From the NCBI GenBank assembly GCA_902519445.1, contig CABYJR010000003.1, forward strand, positions 1 to 48,568: a stretch of 48,568 nucleotides of DNA, read 5' to 3'. Source of the DNA: an uncultured Pelagibacteraceae bacterium (GTDB lineage Bacteria > Pseudomonadota > Alphaproteobacteria > Pelagibacterales > Pelagibacteraceae). A program made the position numbers and the translations under genes. Shown here piece by piece: positions 17,266 to 27,856 of the stretch. The number at the start of each line of letters is the position of its first letter. Positions within the stretch are counted from its first letter, which is position 1. The notes beneath the pieces were generated by a model that did no database searches, was not told the DNA's origin, and was given only the letters and a program-made list of their open reading frames with translations.

Positions 17266-17446
17266 TAATATATAAAAGAATATGAAATATAGCAACCTGT
17301 GGAAAACGCCCCAATAAGTTGTATTTTGAGTCCAAAAAAGAATCTTAAGTGAATCAAAACATGAACATCAAAACCAGAGCTTGTTATGATGTGGATAACT
17401 ATTACTACAATATGAAAATCATGCTAAAAAATTTAAATTAAAAGAA

Positions 17447-17818
17447 ATGAAAAAACTAACCTGTCACTGTGGTGAAGTAGAGGCCGAAGTAAAATTGCCA
17501 GAAAATGGATTTGAAACACTTGCTAGATGTAATTGTTCAATTTGTAAAAGAAAGGGTTATGTTATGACGCCAGTTAATCCAGAAAATTTTAAACTTGTTA
17601 AGGGACAAGAACGTTTAACTCTTTATCAATATCATACAAAAGTAGCTGAACATTATTTTTGTTCAAAGTGTGGAATTTATACTCATACAAATCCAAGAAG
17701 CAATCATGATAAAGTTTACATGATAAACGTTGGCTGTATCGAAGGAGTAAATCCATTTGATTTTAAAAATGTTATAATTAAAGATGGCGCCAATCATCCT
17801 CTTGATAAAAAGAAATGA
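17447..17818 (+). CDS. GFA (glutathione-dependent formaldehyde-activating) / CENP-V family protein
   Basis: The 123-residue protein has the zinc-binding cysteine pattern of the GFA fold: CHCGEVEAEV near residue 5, ARCNCSICKRKGY near 28, and HYFCSKCGIYTHTNPR near 70. Members bind small thiol adducts or act on glutathione conjugates; true formaldehyde-activating activity is rare and unproven here. The gene is divergent from umuDC with a 180-199 base spacer and overlaps the following kinase by 4 bases (ATGA). Confidence 0.88.
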   Translation: MKKLTCHCGEVEAEVKLPENGFETLARCNCSICKRKGYVMTPVNPENFKLVKGQERLTLYQYHTKVAEHYFCSKCGIYTHTNPRSNHDKVYMINVGCIEGVNPFDFKNVIIKDGANHPLDKKK

Positions 17819-18738
17819 AAGAAAAAGAGGATTGTTTCTTAAAAGTAAAAAGGGATTATTTAAGGTTTTTAAATAAGGAAAAGATCTTTGGTAAATCTAA
17901 AGTAGCGAAGATAGAAAGTTTAAAAAAAATTTATATACCCATGTCATTTTGGATAGAAAAGAAATACAGAGAAAAAGGTAAAACATTATTTTTAGGCCTT
18001 TCAGGAGGACAAGGATCTGGCAAAACTACAGTTACAGGAATTTTAAAAATTATCTTAAAAAAATTTTTCAAAAGAGAAATACAAGTTAGTTCTATTGATG
18101 ATTTTTATAAAACTTTAAAAGATCGCAATCAGATGTCATACAAAATTCATAATCTTTTTAAAACAAGAGGAGTACCAGGAACTCATGATATTAATTTACT
18201 TAAAAAATTTTTATATAATTTAAAAAAAATAGATTTAAAAAAATTCAAATCTCCAAAATTTGATAAATCTATCGATGATCGTTTTAAAAAAAAATATTGG
18301 AATAATATAAAAAGAAAACCCGAAATTGTAATATTAGAAGGTTGGTGCATTGGAGCCAAACCCCAATCAAATACTTTAATAAAAAAACCAATAAATATTC
18401 TTGAAAAGCAAGAAGATAAAAATCTTATATGGAGAAAATATGTGAATGAAAAGCTCAAAAGAGAATATAAAAGCCTTTTTGCAAAAATAGATCATTTTAT
18501 TTTTATAAAAATTCCTAATTTTAAGATGGTATTTAAATGGAGACTTCTTCAAGAAAAAAAGTTAAGAAAGAAATCTAATTCAAATAAAAAGATAATGAAT
18601 TATAAAGAAATAAAACGTTTTATTATGTTTTACCAAAGAATTACTTTGCAAATGATTAAAGATTTAAGTAAATCTGCATCAGTGGTAATGTTCATGAGAA
18701 AAAATCATGAAATTAAAAAAATTATATTTAGGGCATAA
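17815..18738 (+). CDS. D-glycerate 3-kinase-like P-loop kinase
   Basis: The 307-residue protein has a Walker A motif LSGGQGSGKTTV near residue 62, then SSIDDFYKTLKDRNQ, TRGVPGTHDINLL, SPKFDKSIDDRF and VILEGWCIGAKP. These are the signature blocks of the GLYK/YGR205w group of P-loop kinases, which resemble pantothenate and uridine kinases. The plant member phosphorylates D-glycerate to 3-phosphoglycerate in photorespiration; here it would feed glycerate into lower glycolysis. The protein is extremely Lys-rich. It starts within the stop of the GFA gene and ends 4 bases before the tolC-like gene. Confidence 0.8.
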   Translation: MKEKEDCFLKVKRDYLRFLNKEKIFGKSKVAKIESLKKIYIPMSFWIEKKYREKGKTLFLGLSGGQGSGKTTVTGILKIILKKFFKREIQVSSIDDFYKTLKDRNQMSYKIHNLFKTRGVPGTHDINLLKKFLYNLKKIDLKKFKSPKFDKSIDDRFKKKYWNNIKRKPEIVILEGWCIGAKPQSNTLIKKPINILEKQEDKNLIWRKYVNEKLKREYKSLFAKIDHFIFIKIPNFKMVFKWRLLQEKKLRKKSNSNKKIMNYKEIKRFIMFYQRITLQMIKDLSKSASVVMFMRKNHEIKKIIFRA

Positions 18739-18742
18739 ATAA

Positions 18743-20029
18743 ATGAAAACTTTTTTAAAAATTTTATTAATTGGAATTTTTTTTATTGGATTTAGCGAAT
18801 CCCAAGCTAACTCTTTGTTAGAGTCGTTACAGTCTGCATATGTAAATAATTCTAAACTTAATGCTGAAAGAGCAAGCATGCGTGCTTCAAGAGAAGAGAA
18901 GCGTGAAGCTGTAAGTGAATTTTTACCAAGTGTGACTGTTTCAGGATACGATAGCGAAATAGAAAATACTAATCCAACAGGAGAAAATGGTACAAATTTT
19001 AGACCATCAGAACAATCCATTTTAGTAGAACAAAAAATTTTTCAAGGTTTTGGAGGAGTCGCAAATTTGCAAAAAAAAAGACAGGGACAAAAATTGGCTG
19101 AATTTAAACTTAAAAAAATTGAACAAGAAACTTTATTAGAAGCAGCCAAAGCACATACTGAACTTTTGTTAAATAGAGAAAAAGTTAATATTAATCTAAC
19201 AAATATAGATTTGTTAGAACGACAAGTTGAAACTGACTTTAATAGATTGGAAAAAGGAGAAATAAGTTTAACTGATTTATCACAGTCGGAATCATCATTA
19301 GCAGGCGCAAAAGCTCAATTAATAGCAGCCCAAAATGATTTAATAACTAGCAAAGCAAATTTTGAAAAAGTAGTTGGAAAAAAACCTACGGAAAATATTG
19401 AAAAAGTAAATCAAATTAATTTAAATATACCTGAAAGTTTGGCGACAGCATATAAAATATCTACTTTAGAAAATCCCGATTTACAAATTGCATTAATGGA
19501 GTTTGATAAATCTAAATCTGATCTAGTAATTGCAGCTTCAGAATTTTCTCCTTCCGCAACAATTTCCTATAAAATTGCTGAACAAGAAGATTTAAGTGCT
19601 ACTGTAAAAGAAAGAACTCAGCAAACAGTAAGCGCTACAGCATCATGGCCATTGTTTGCAGGAGGTAAAAATGCTTTTAATTATAGAAAACATCAAGAAA
19701 TAAAAAATCAGAAAGAACTTTTGCTTGAAGAAGAAAAAAAAACAACCGAAACAAAAGTTGCTAATGCGTGGTCCAGTTATCAATCCTCAAAAGGAGTTCT
19801 AGATTCTACAAGAGCCCAAGTAAAAGCTGCAGAAATTGCAAACGAAGGCATAACTTTAGAATATGAATCTGGCACTAGCAGAACTACACTAGAGGTTATT
19901 CAGTCGCGATCTATTTTATTAAATTCAAAAATAAATTTAGCTAGCTCTGAAAGAAACTTTCTTATATCTCAGTTTAATCTATTGTCAGCAGTAGGAAGAC
20001 TTACTGCAAAAAACTTAAATTTAAAGTAA
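18743..20029 (+). CDS. tolC: TolC family outer membrane efflux protein
   Basis: A signal peptide (MKTFLKILLIGIFFIGFSESQANS) precedes a 400-residue mature part made of two repeated halves of long helices and short beta segments, as in TolC. Typical blocks are LLESLQSAYVNNSKLNAERASMRASREE, VLVEQ-like QSILVEQKIFQGF near residue 90, and the second-half ATASWPLFAGGKN. The protein forms a trimeric outer-membrane tunnel for type I secretion or RND/MFS efflux. No inner-membrane partner genes are adjacent, so it may serve several pumps. A T-run follows the stop. Confidence 0.92.
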   Translation: MKTFLKILLIGIFFIGFSESQANSLLESLQSAYVNNSKLNAERASMRASREEKREAVSEFLPSVTVSGYDSEIENTNPTGENGTNFRPSEQSILVEQKIFQGFGGVANLQKKRQGQKLAEFKLKKIEQETLLEAAKAHTELLLNREKVNINLTNIDLLERQVETDFNRLEKGEISLTDLSQSESSLAGAKAQLIAAQNDLITSKANFEKVVGKKPTENIEKVNQINLNIPESLATAYKISTLENPDLQIALMEFDKSKSDLVIAASEFSPSATISYKIAEQEDLSATVKERTQQTVSATASWPLFAGGKNAFNYRKHQEIKNQKELLLEEEKKTTETKVANAWSSYQSSKGVLDSTRAQVKAAEIANEGITLEYESGTSRTTLEVIQSRSILLNSKINLASSERNFLISQFNLLSAVGRLTAKNLNLK

Positions 20030-20083
20030 TTTTTTTTTATAATTGTGAAAAAAGTCCTGATTTTAAAGGGGTTTAATTAACTC

Positions 20084-20111
20084 TTGATAAAAAGAACAAA
20101 ATGTGTACATT
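20084..20111 (+). promoter_or_regulatory. recA promoter with a candidate LexA box
   Basis: A sigma70-like pair TTGATA (20084-20089) and TACATT (20106-20111) is separated by 16 bases. Between them lies GAAC-AAAATGT-GTAC (20094-20108), which fits the alphaproteobacterial GAAC-N7-GAAC box with one mismatch. A repressor bound there would block RNA polymerase, the expected arrangement for recA. The gene starts about 46 bases downstream of the -10. Confidence 0.55.
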
Positions 20112-20156
20112 TAAAAGCATGATTCGTTAATTAAATTATTAAAAAAAAGGTAAATT

Positions 20157-21263
20157 ATGACCAAAAATAACTTAAAAATAGTAAAGTCAGGTAAAAATCA
20201 GGAAATTGAAGTTAAACAGAAAAATAAGGCTCTAGAAGCAGCAATTAGCCAAATAGACGAAAATTTTGGAAAAGGCTCGGTAATGAAGCTTGGCCAAAAA
20301 GCTGCTATAAACGTCGAAGCCATATCAACAGGATCCCTAGGCTTGGATTTAGCTCTTGGTATTGGCGGACTTCCTAAAGGTAGAATTGTAGAAATTTATG
20401 GACCAGAATCTTCTGGAAAAACGACCTTAGCCTTGCAAGTAGTGGCAGAGGCTCAAAAAGTTGGAGGAATTTGCGGATTTATTGATGCGGAACATGCAAT
20501 GGATCCAGTTTATGCAAAAAAACTAGGTGTAAAAACAGAAGAGCTTTTAATATCACAGCCAGATACCGGTGAGCAAGCACTGGAAATAGCCGATACATTA
20601 ATAAAATCAGGTTCTATTTCTGTCTTAGTAATAGATTCCGTTGCTGCATTAACTCCAAGAGCAGAGCTCGAAGGCGAAATGGGAGATCATCACGTAGGAC
20701 TACAATCACGATTGATGAGTCAAGCTCTTAGAAAATTAACAAGCTCAATCGCAAAAACTAACACCATGGTTATATTCATTAATCAAATAAGAATGAAAAT
20801 TGGAGTTATGTTTGGAAATCCAGAAACAACTTCTGGAGGCAATGCATTAAAATTTTATTCATCAGTAAGAATGGATATAAGACGAATAGGAGCAATCAAA
20901 GAAAAAGAACAAATTGTTGGTAATTCAACAAGAGTTAAAGTTGTTAAAAATAAAGTATCTCCTCCATTTAAAGTTATTGAATTTGATTTGATGTACGGAA
21001 AAGGAATAAGTAAATCTGGTGAATTAATAGATTTAGGAGCAAAGGCAGATGTGGTTGAAAAATCAGGTGCCTGGTATGCTTATAAAGGTGAAAAAATAGG
21101 CCAAGGTAGAGAAAATGCCAAAATTTACCTAGAACAGAATCCAAAAATTGCCGCAGAAATTGAAATGAGCATTAGAACAAAAGCTGGCTTAATTTCTAAG
21201 AAAATTGAAGGCAATCCTACGGTTGAAAAATCAAATACAGATAAAAAAGATTCAGAAAAATAG
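20157..21263 (+). CDS. recA: Recombinase RecA
   Basis: RecA forms filaments on single-stranded DNA, drives strand exchange and stimulates self-cleavage of LexA and UmuD. The 368-residue protein shows Walker A GPESSGKT (82-89), Walker [10 protein letters not shown], loop L1 region [39 protein letters not shown] (loop L2), and the C-terminal RAKAG-like IRTKAGLI. There is an unusual Lys/Asn-rich extension of about 20 residues before the conserved ALEAAISQI start and an acidic/Lys tail. It is single-gene, with its own promoter and a hairpin terminator. Confidence 0.98.
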   Translation: MTKNNLKIVKSGKNQEIEVKQKNKALEAAISQIDENFGKGSVMKLGQKAAINVEAISTGSLGLDLALGIGGLPKGRIVEIYGPESSGKTTLALQVVAEAQKVGGICGFIDAEHAMDPVYAKKLGVKTEELLISQPDTGEQALEIADTLIKSGSISVLVIDSVAALTPRAELEGEMGDHHVGLQSRLMSQALRKLTSSIAKTNTMVIFINQIRMKIGVMFGNPETTSGGNALKFYSSVRMDIRRIGAIKEKEQIVGNSTRVKVVKNKVSPPFKVIEFDLMYGKGISKSGELIDLGAKADVVEKSGAWYAYKGEKIGQGRENAKIYLEQNPKIAAEIEMSIRTKAGLISKKIEGNPTVEKSNTDKKDSEK

Positions 21264-21280
21264 TAGTTAGCTCTCATGCG

Positions 21281-21305
21281 GAAAGGCGCTTATAAGGCGC
21301 CTTTC
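21281..21305 (+). terminator. Hairpin terminator after recA
   Basis: The 9-bp stem GAAAGGCGC/GCGCCTTTC encloses a 7-base loop (TTATAAG) beginning 17 bases after the recA stop. It is followed only by a short CT-rich run (TTCCCG), so it is a strong hairpin but a weak classical T-tract. It separates recA from alaS. Confidence 0.75.
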
Positions 21306-21348
21306 TTCCCGTATAGACATCATTCTAAAAAACTGTATTTATTAGAAG

Positions 21349-24024
21349 ATGGCTGAAAAAACATTAAAAAATGTAAGAAAATCCTTTTTAAATTACTTTT
21401 CAAGCAAGAAACATAACATTGTGGATTCAAGCAATTTAGTTCCAAGCAATGATCCGACATTAATGTTTACAAATTCTGGAATGGTACAATTTAAAAATGT
21501 TTTCACGGGTCTTGAAAAAAGAGATTATAAAAGAGCTACTACATCACAAAAATGTGTTAGAGCCGGCGGGAAACATAATGATTTGGAAAATGTGGGCTAT
21601 ACTCCAAGACACCATACATTTTTTGAGATGTTAGGAAATTTTTCTTTTGGAGATTATTTCAAAGACGTTGCTATTGAATTAGCATGGAATTTAATTACTA
21701 AAGAATTTCAGGTATCAAAAGATAAGCTTAGTGTGAGTGTATATTCAGAAGACAAGGAAGCTTTTGATCTGTGGAAAAAAATAGCAGGTTTACCAGAAAG
21801 TAGAATTTACAAAATATCAACAAGTGATAATTTTTGGTCGATGGGAGATTTAGGACCCTGCGGACCATGCTCTGAAATATTTTATGATCATGGAGAACAT
21901 TTGAAAGGAGGGCCTCCAGGAAGTAAAGACCAAGATGGGGATCGTTTTATTGAAATATGGAACTTGGTATTTATGCAATTTGAACAGGTTTCAAAAGACA
22001 AAAGAATAAATCTTCCAAAACCATCTGTAGATACTGGTATGGGTTTAGAAAGAATTTCAGCATTGCTTCAAGGCACGCATGATAACTATGATACAGATCA
22101 TTTTAAAACTTTAATTGAAGCTTCTTCAAGTTTGACTAAAACTAAAGTTACTAAAGAAAATATATCAAGCCACAGAGTAATAGCTGACCATCTCAGAGCA
22201 AGTTCATTTTTAATTGCAGAAGGAGTTTTACCATCAAACGAAGGTAGAGGTTATGTTTTAAGAAGAATAATGAGAAGAGGTATGAGACATTCACATGCTC
22301 TAGGTAGCAAGAAACCAATTTTCTATAAAATGATACCAACTTTGATTAGTGAAATGTCAGATTCTTATCCTGAGCTAAAGAGAGCAGAACCTTTAATTAC
22401 CGAAACATTAAAAAATGAAGAAGAAAAATTTTCTTCATTACTTAACAGAGGAATAGAAATTTTAAATGAAAATTTAAATAAAGTTGAAAACAATTCTTTT
22501 CCTGGTGAAATTGCTTTTAAACTATATGACACATATGGATTTCCACTAGATCTTACCGCGGATATTTTAAAAAATAAAAATATAAAAGTTGATAATGCTG
22601 GTTTTGATAAAGAAATGGAAAAAAGTAAAAAATTAGCACGAGCTAATTGGAAAGGATCAGGAGATAAATCTATAGAAGAAAAATGGTTTAAAGTTAGAGA
22701 AAAACTTAATCCCACAGAATTTTTGGGCTATGAGTTTGACAAACTTGAGGCCGTTGTTCTTAAAATATCTAAAGGTAAAGATTTTGTTAATGAAGCAAAA
22801 ACTGGAGATGAAGTCGAAATAATAACTAACCAAACACCGTTCTATGGTGAATCAGGAGGACAGGTTGGCGATCAAGGAATAATTTATTCTAATAGTTGTA
22901 AAGTTCTTGTCAACGATACTCAGAAAAAAATGGGGGACCTTCATGTTCATTATGGAAAAATTGAAAAAGGATCTTTAAAGATTAATGAAACTGTAAATTT
23001 AGAAATCGATGTGCGAAGAAGGAATGATGCTAGAGCTTATCATTCAGCAACGCATTTACTTCATGAAGCTCTAAGAAGAACGCTTGGTAAACATGTAACT
23101 CAAAAAGGATCTCTAGTTAGTTCTGAAAAACTTAGATTTGATTTTAGTCACAATAAACCTGTTGAAAAAAAAGAAATTGAAAAAATAGAAAAATATGTAA
23201 ATGAAATGGTTTATTTAGGTACTGATGTTAAAACTAGAATTATGTCTCCTAAAGAAGCTGTAGCTAAAGGCGCTTTAGCTATGTTTGGTGAAAAATATGG
23301 AGACGAGGTTAGAGTTTTATCAATGGGAAAAGATAACGATGAATATTTTTCTACCGAGCTTTGTGGAGGTACACATGTTAAAAATACAAAAGATATTGGA
23401 AAATTTAAAATTATTAGCCAATCATCAATTGCCGCTGGTGTTAGAAGAATAGAGGCTTTAAGAGAAAGGCAATTAGATGATTACGAAAAATCTTTAATGA
23501 AAGGCAAATCTTTAAAAGAGAAAAGTCTAAAAGATCAGATAGACTTAATTAAAAAAGAATTATCAAAATATAAAGTAAAACCTGATTACAAAGAAGATTT
23601 AGAATTATCTGAAAATATTAAAAATTTAAATAAACAATTAGATAAAATTAAAATTAATAACATAATTAAGGACAAATCAAAAAATATTATCAAAGATAAA
23701 AAAATAGGTACTTTTATTCTTAGACACCAAGTTCTTATTGATTTTCCTCAGAAGGAATTGAGAAATGTAGTAGATCAAAGTAAAAAAGACATTAAAGAAG
23801 GTATTGTTGTTGGTTTTTCTACTTTTGAAGGAAAAGTTGGTGTTGCAGTTGGAGTTACAAGTGAATTAACAAAAAAATATGATGCTGTTACGCTTGTTAA
23901 GATTGCTTCAGAGATACTTGGAGGAAAAGGTGGAGGCGGTAGAAAAGATTTTGCTCAGGCGGGAGGAACAAATAAGGACACAATTGAAGAAGCCTTTAAA
24001 GCTGTAAGAAAAAAAATTAGTTAA
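21349..24024 (+). CDS. alaS: Alanyl-tRNA synthetase
   Basis: The 891-residue length and domain order are normal for bacterial AlaRS. The class II core holds [38 protein letters not shown], and the motif-2 [19 protein letters not shown] tRNA-binding region follows, then the editing domain with zinc-binding [13 protein letters not shown] (about 565) and [10 protein letters not shown] (about 670). The C-Ala domain ends with [17 protein letters not shown]. It charges tRNA-Ala and clears mischarged Ser and Gly. The 3' end overlaps the convergent icd gene by 8 bases. Confidence 0.98.
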   Translation: MAEKTLKNVRKSFLNYFSSKKHNIVDSSNLVPSNDPTLMFTNSGMVQFKNVFTGLEKRDYKRATTSQKCVRAGGKHNDLENVGYTPRHHTFFEMLGNFSFGDYFKDVAIELAWNLITKEFQVSKDKLSVSVYSEDKEAFDLWKKIAGLPESRIYKISTSDNFWSMGDLGPCGPCSEIFYDHGEHLKGGPPGSKDQDGDRFIEIWNLVFMQFEQVSKDKRINLPKPSVDTGMGLERISALLQGTHDNYDTDHFKTLIEASSSLTKTKVTKENISSHRVIADHLRASSFLIAEGVLPSNEGRGYVLRRIMRRGMRHSHALGSKKPIFYKMIPTLISEMSDSYPELKRAEPLITETLKNEEEKFSSLLNRGIEILNENLNKVENNSFPGEIAFKLYDTYGFPLDLTADILKNKNIKVDNAGFDKEMEKSKKLARANWKGSGDKSIEEKWFKVREKLNPTEFLGYEFDKLEAVVLKISKGKDFVNEAKTGDEVEIITNQTPFYGESGGQVGDQGIIYSNSCKVLVNDTQKKMGDLHVHYGKIEKGSLKINETVNLEIDVRRRNDARAYHSATHLLHEALRRTLGKHVTQKGSLVSSEKLRFDFSHNKPVEKKEIEKIEKYVNEMVYLGTDVKTRIMSPKEAVAKGALAMFGEKYGDEVRVLSMGKDNDEYFSTELCGGTHVKNTKDIGKFKIISQSSIAAGVRRIEALRERQLDDYEKSLMKGKSLKEKSLKDQIDLIKKELSKYKVKPDYKEDLELSENIKNLNKQLDKIKINNIIKDKSKNIIKDKKIGTFILRHQVLIDFPQKELRNVVDQSKKDIKEGIVVGFSTFEGKVGVAVGVTSELTKKYDAVTLVKIASEILGGKGGGGRKDFAQAGGTNKDTIEEAFKAVRKKIS

Positions 24025-25231
24025 GACTTTTTTTTAAGTTGGAGTCTAACACTTCTAGAAATTGTTTTGTTGTGAGATATTTCTGGTTTTTACCTATTAG
24101 CATGGCCAGATCTTTTGTCATAGATCCACTTTCAATTGTTTGTATACAAACTTTTTCTAAATTTTTTACGAATTTTTTTAGATCTTCGTTGTCATCCAAC
24201 TTTCCTCTGTGATATAGACCTCTTGCCCATGCAAAGATAGAAGCTATCGGATTAGTTGAAGTTTCTTTACCTTGCTGGTGCAATCTGTAGTGTCTTGTAA
24301 CAGTCCCATGAGCAGCTTCAGATTCTATAGTTTTTCCATCTGGAGACATTAAAACGCTAGTCATAAGGCCTAATGAACCAAATCCTTGGGCTATTGTATC
24401 TGATTGGACATCTCCGTCATAATTTTTACATGCCCAAATGTAATTTCCATTCCATTTCATTGCGGATGCAACCATATCATCAATAAGTCTGTGCTCGTAA
24501 GTTATTTTTCTTTCTTTAAATTTTTCTTGAAATTCTTTTTTATAAATCTCTTCGAATAGATCTTTAAATCTTCCATCATAACTTTTTAAGATTGTATTTT
24601 TTGTGGACAAATATACGGGCCATTTTCTATTCAAACCGTAATTCATACATGCTCTTGCGAAATCTCTTATTGAATCATCCAGGTTATACATCGAAAGAGC
24701 AACACCGGGCCCGGTGAAGTTAAAAACTTCAAATTCTTTTTTTTCTTTACCGTCTTCTGAAGTCCATTTTATTTCAAGCTTACCTTTGCCAGGGACTTTA
24801 AAATCAGTTGCTCTGTATTGATCTCCAAAGGCATGTCTTCCAATTACAATTGGATTTGTCCAGCTCGGCACAAGTTTTGGAATATTTTTACATATTATTG
24901 GTTCTCGAAAAACAGTTCCTCCCAAAATATTTCTTATCGTCCCATTAGGAGATCTCCACATCTTTTTTAATTTGAACTCTTTTACACGATTTTCATCAGG
25001 AGTTATAGTTGCACATTTTATACCTACGCCAATTTTTTTTATAGCATTGGCACAATCAATTGTTACCTTATCAGAGGTTTTGTCCCGATATTTTATACCT
25101 AAATCATAATATTTGATATCTAAGTCGATATAGGGAAGAATTAATTTTTTTTTGATAAAATCCCATATTATTCGGGTCATTTCATCACCATCTAACTCCA
25201 CAATAGGGTTTTTTACTTTGATTTTCGTCAT
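24017..25231 (-). CDS. icd: NADP-dependent isocitrate dehydrogenase (eukaryotic-like dimeric type)
   Basis: The TCA-cycle enzyme converts isocitrate to 2-oxoglutarate with NADP+. The 404-residue protein is of the homodimeric subfamily II type, with [24 protein letters not shown] at the N-terminus, [35 protein letters not shown] (substrate Ser and Arg residues), ENF-region [47 protein letters not shown] (metal Asp residues), and HGTVTRHYR for NADP binding. It is monocistronic, convergent with alaS and divergent from psd. Confidence 0.97.
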   Translation of the reverse strand: MTKIKVKNPIVELDGDEMTRIIWDFIKKKLILPYIDLDIKYYDLGIKYRDKTSDKVTIDCANAIKKIGVGIKCATITPDENRVKEFKLKKMWRSPNGTIRNILGGTVFREPIICKNIPKLVPSWTNPIVIGRHAFGDQYRATDFKVPGKGKLEIKWTSEDGKEKKEFEVFNFTGPGVALSMYNLDDSIRDFARACMNYGLNRKWPVYLSTKNTILKSYDGRFKDLFEEIYKKEFQEKFKERKITYEHRLIDDMVASAMKWNGNYIWACKNYDGDVQSDTIAQGFGSLGLMTSVLMSPDGKTIESEAAHGTVTRHYRLHQQGKETSTNPIASIFAWARGLYHRGKLDDNEDLKKFVKNLEKVCIQTIESGSMTKDLAMLIGKNQKYLTTKQFLEVLDSNLKKSLN

Positions 25232-25305
25232 ATATATTTTAATTTTTTCAATTGAATTAAACTACTTAATATACATATTAACGTACAATTACAAAACATA
25301 TAGAT

Positions 25306-25959
25306 ATGATAGATATATTGTTTCCAAAGCTTCACAAAGAAGGTTATAGATTTTTAGCTATAGCCGCTGTTATAACATTTATTCTTTTGCTGATTTCTAA
25401 TTTTTTTGGAATAATAAGTTTGATTATTACAATATGGGTATATTATTTTTTTAGAGATCCTGAAAGAATTCCAATTAATGATGAAAATTATTTACTAAGC
25501 CCAGCAGATGGAGTGATTTCTCAAATTACAGAATTAAATGGCCCTCAAGAATTAGGTTTAGATAATAAAAAATATACAAGAGTCAGTATTTTTATGAACG
25601 TCTTTGACTGTCATGTAAACAGGGTTCCTTCTTCAGGAAAGATCACAAAAATATTTTATAAACCTGGAGAATATTTAAATGCATCTTTGGATAAAGCTAG
25701 TGAGAAAAATGAAAGAAACTATGTTAAAATGTCCAACAAAAATGGAGATGAATTAATTTTAGTTCAAATAGCGGGTTTAATTGCCAGAAGAATAGTATGT
25801 GAAAAAAAGGAAAATGATGAAATTAAACAAGGAGATAGATTTGGAATGATTAGATTTGGTAGTAGAGTTGATTTATATTTTGAAAATTACCAATTGATGG
25901 TAAATACAAATCAAAAAACTATTGCAGGAGAAACTATTTTAGCGAGAAAAGAAAAATGA
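25306..25959 (+). CDS. psd: Phosphatidylserine decarboxylase (short form)
   Basis: The enzyme turns phosphatidylserine into phosphatidylethanolamine at the inner membrane. The 217-residue short form has a membrane-inserting N-terminus (two hydrophobic stretches to about residue 45), then FFRDPERIP, LLSPADGVISQI, VSIFMNVFDCHVNRVPSSGKI, and the maturation site RFGSRVDLYF near residue 186, where cleavage between Gly and Ser would form the pyruvoyl group. The stop overlaps the pssA ATG by 4 bases, so both steps of PE synthesis are coupled. Confidence 0.96.
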   Translation: MIDILFPKLHKEGYRFLAIAAVITFILLLISNFFGIISLIITIWVYYFFRDPERIPINDENYLLSPADGVISQITELNGPQELGLDNKKYTRVSIFMNVFDCHVNRVPSSGKITKIFYKPGEYLNASLDKASEKNERNYVKMSNKNGDELILVQIAGLIARRIVCEKKENDEIKQGDRFGMIRFGSRVDLYFENYQLMVNTNQKTIAGETILARKEK

Positions 25960-26747
25960 TTGAAAACAAAAAAGAGTTTAAATTAATATCAAAAAAAAAC
26001 CCTAAATCACTTTTACCAAATGCTTTAACAATTTTTGGAGTTTGTTTAGGTTTAAGCTCAATAAAATTTGCAATCGACTTAAATTATTCTATGGCCGTAA
26101 TAGCTATTGGGTTTGCTGCTATTCTTGACACTTTAGATGGAAGAGTAGCAAGATTAATTAAAGGAACTTCAAAAGTTGGTAAAGAACTAGACTCTTTAAC
26201 TGATGTTATTAGTTTTGGAGTTGCCCCAGGGTTTGTAATGTATTTTTGGGCTTTAAATGAGATAGGAAAATTTGGATGGATGTTTGTTTTAATTTACACA
26301 GTATGTTGCGCTCTTCGTTTAGCTAGATTTAATTTAACAACTATAGAAGAAAACGAATCATGGAAAATAAATTTTTTTGAAGGAGTGCCGTCTCCTGCAG
26401 CTGCCGGTTTAGTTCTATTGCCTCTTATATTAAATTTAAGCGGTTTAATTAAGTTAGATAATTATGCACTAATTAGTTCTATAACAATATTAACAACATC
26501 AATTTTAATGGTGAGCAAACTTCCAACCTACTCATTAAAAAGAATTGTGATACCAAGAAATTTAGCGATTTTCTTATTATTAGGAATAGGAGTTTACGTA
26601 AGTTTATTAATTTTTTATATTTTTAAAACATTATTTTTCACAGGGGTGCTTTATCTTTTGTTAATTCCCATAAGTTTTTTCCATTTTAGAATAAAAAACA
26701 AAAAAACATACAAACCTGTGACAGATGAAGATGAAGATATTTTGTAA
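25956..26747 (+). CDS. pssA: CDP-diacylglycerol--serine O-phosphatidyltransferase
   Basis: PssA makes phosphatidylserine from CDP-diacylglycerol and serine. The CDP-alcohol phosphotransferase motif is complete: LDGRVARLIKGTSKVGKELDSLTDVISFG (D-G-x2-A-R-x8-G-x3-D-x3-D) near residue 60. It has about eight hydrophobic segments and 263 residues, as in subclass II PssA. The order psd-pssA with a 4-base overlap is the usual operon. An acidic C-terminal tail (VTDEDEDIL) is present. Confidence 0.96.
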   Translation: MIENKKEFKLISKKNPKSLLPNALTIFGVCLGLSSIKFAIDLNYSMAVIAIGFAAILDTLDGRVARLIKGTSKVGKELDSLTDVISFGVAPGFVMYFWALNEIGKFGWMFVLIYTVCCALRLARFNLTTIEENESWKINFFEGVPSPAAAGLVLLPLILNLSGLIKLDNYALISSITILTTSILMVSKLPTYSLKRIVIPRNLAIFLLLGIGVYVSLLIFYIFKTLFFTGVLYLLLIPISFFHFRIKNKKTYKPVTDEDEDIL

Positions 26748-26762
26748 AATTATATTAAATTC

Positions 26763-27386
26763 TTGAAAAAAAATAAAATTTCTAAAAATTGGTTAGCAAA
26801 ACAGAGGAAAGATCCTTATTTTAAAGAATCTAAAATTCTAGGTTATAGATCTAGAGCAGTTTTTAAAATTATAGAAATGAATAAAAAGTTTAAGTTTCTT
26901 AAAAAAAATTCATTATTAATAGATCTTGGTTCAAGTCCAGGAAGTTGGACACAATTTGCGGGCAAAGAAATAACCAAAGGCAAAATATTGGCCGTAGATA
27001 TTATACCGATGAAAAAAATAGATAATGTAGATTTTATAAATGGAGATTTTTTGGATAAAGATATTTTTGAGAAAATAAGAGTATATTTCAAAAGTAAAGT
27101 TGATGTAGTTTTATCAGATATGGCTCCAAACACATCGGGAAATAAGGAAATGGATACATATAGAACTGGAGAACTATGTCTAAATGCAATGAACTTATCG
27201 AAGAAAATTTTACAAGATAATGGGGTCTTTATATCAAAATTGTTTATGGGATCTGTATTTAAGGATATTAATGAAACTGCAAAAAAAAGCTTCAAAAAGG
27301 TTGCTATATATAAACCTTTAGCAAGCAAAAAAGAATCTAAAGAAATTTATATTTATTGTAAAGGTGTTTTAAAAAATGATAAATAA
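26763..27386 (+). CDS. rlmE: 23S rRNA 2'-O-methyltransferase RlmE (FtsJ)
   Basis: RlmE methylates U2552 of 23S rRNA during assembly of the large subunit. The 207-residue protein (TTG start at 26763) shows DPYFKESKILGYRSRAVFKIIEM, the SAM-binding LIDLGSSPGSWTQFA, VLSDMAPNTSGNKEMD and VFISKLFMGS. The catalytic tetrad K-D-K-E can be assigned to SRAVFK, LSDMAPN, ISKLF and ASKKESKEIYIYC. It lies 15 bases after pssA and its TAA overlaps the ATG of an alternative start of the next gene. Confidence 0.95.
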   Translation: MKKNKISKNWLAKQRKDPYFKESKILGYRSRAVFKIIEMNKKFKFLKKNSLLIDLGSSPGSWTQFAGKEITKGKILAVDIIPMKKIDNVDFINGDFLDKDIFEKIRVYFKSKVDVVLSDMAPNTSGNKEMDTYRTGELCLNAMNLSKKILQDNGVFISKLFMGSVFKDINETAKKSFKKVAIYKPLASKKESKEIYIYCKGVLKNDK

Positions 27387-27409
27387 TGTGGAGTTTAAGT
27401 AATTATATT

Positions 27410-27856
27410 ATGAAAAAAAATTTAATAATAAATATACTGATAATTTTGTTTTTTATGAATTCAAATGTTTTTTCAAAAGAATCAAACTATTTTATTAAAG
27501 GAATAAAACATTTTAATAATCAGGAATTTGATAAATCAAAAATATTCTTTGAAAGAGATTTAGTCTTTAATCCAAAAAGTGAAAAATCTTATCTATTTTT
27601 GGCAAAAATCTTTAATGAAAAAAAAAATGTAGAAGAAGAAGAAATTAACTTAAAGAATGTTCTGCTAATAAATCCTAAAAATGACGAAGCAATCTATATG
27701 TTAACACTTATTAAGATAAACCAATCTGATTATAGTGAAGCAGAAAACCTTATTAATACATTTACCTTAGTTTGCAAATCCTTCTGTTCAAAGAAAAAAG
27801 AAATTGAATTAAAATTTAAAAAATTGAATCCAGAAAATGCAAAAAGTAACAATTGA
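27410..27856 (+). CDS. Exported tetratricopeptide-repeat protein
   Basis: I prefer the start at 27410, giving the clean signal peptide MKKNLIINILIILFFMNSNVFS; the track start at 27386 (TAATG overlap with rlmE) adds eight residues in front. The mature part of about 125 residues has TPR-like helices: YFIKGIKHFNNQEFDKSKIFFERDLVFNPKSEKSYLFLAKIF, then a second and a third repeat with NPKNDEAIYMLTLIK. It likely scaffolds an envelope complex in the periplasm. It overlaps panB by 20 bases. No specific partner can be named. Confidence 0.75.
   Translation: MKKNLIINILIILFFMNSNVFSKESNYFIKGIKHFNNQEFDKSKIFFERDLVFNPKSEKSYLFLAKIFNEKKNVEEEEINLKNVLLINPKNDEAIYMLTLIKINQSDYSEAENLINTFTLVCKSFCSKKKEIELKFKKLNPENAKSNN

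Noticed and set aside
17390-17398. Perfect DnaA box (TTATCCACA on the reverse strand), with a near match at 17298-17306, in the umuD-gfa gap
   Set aside because: A single exact 9-mer is expected about once by chance in an AT-rich window of this size, and another lies at 34344-34352 within mnmA. No DnaA-box cluster, AT-rich unwinding repeat or origin-type neighbour genes (dnaA, hemE) is present.
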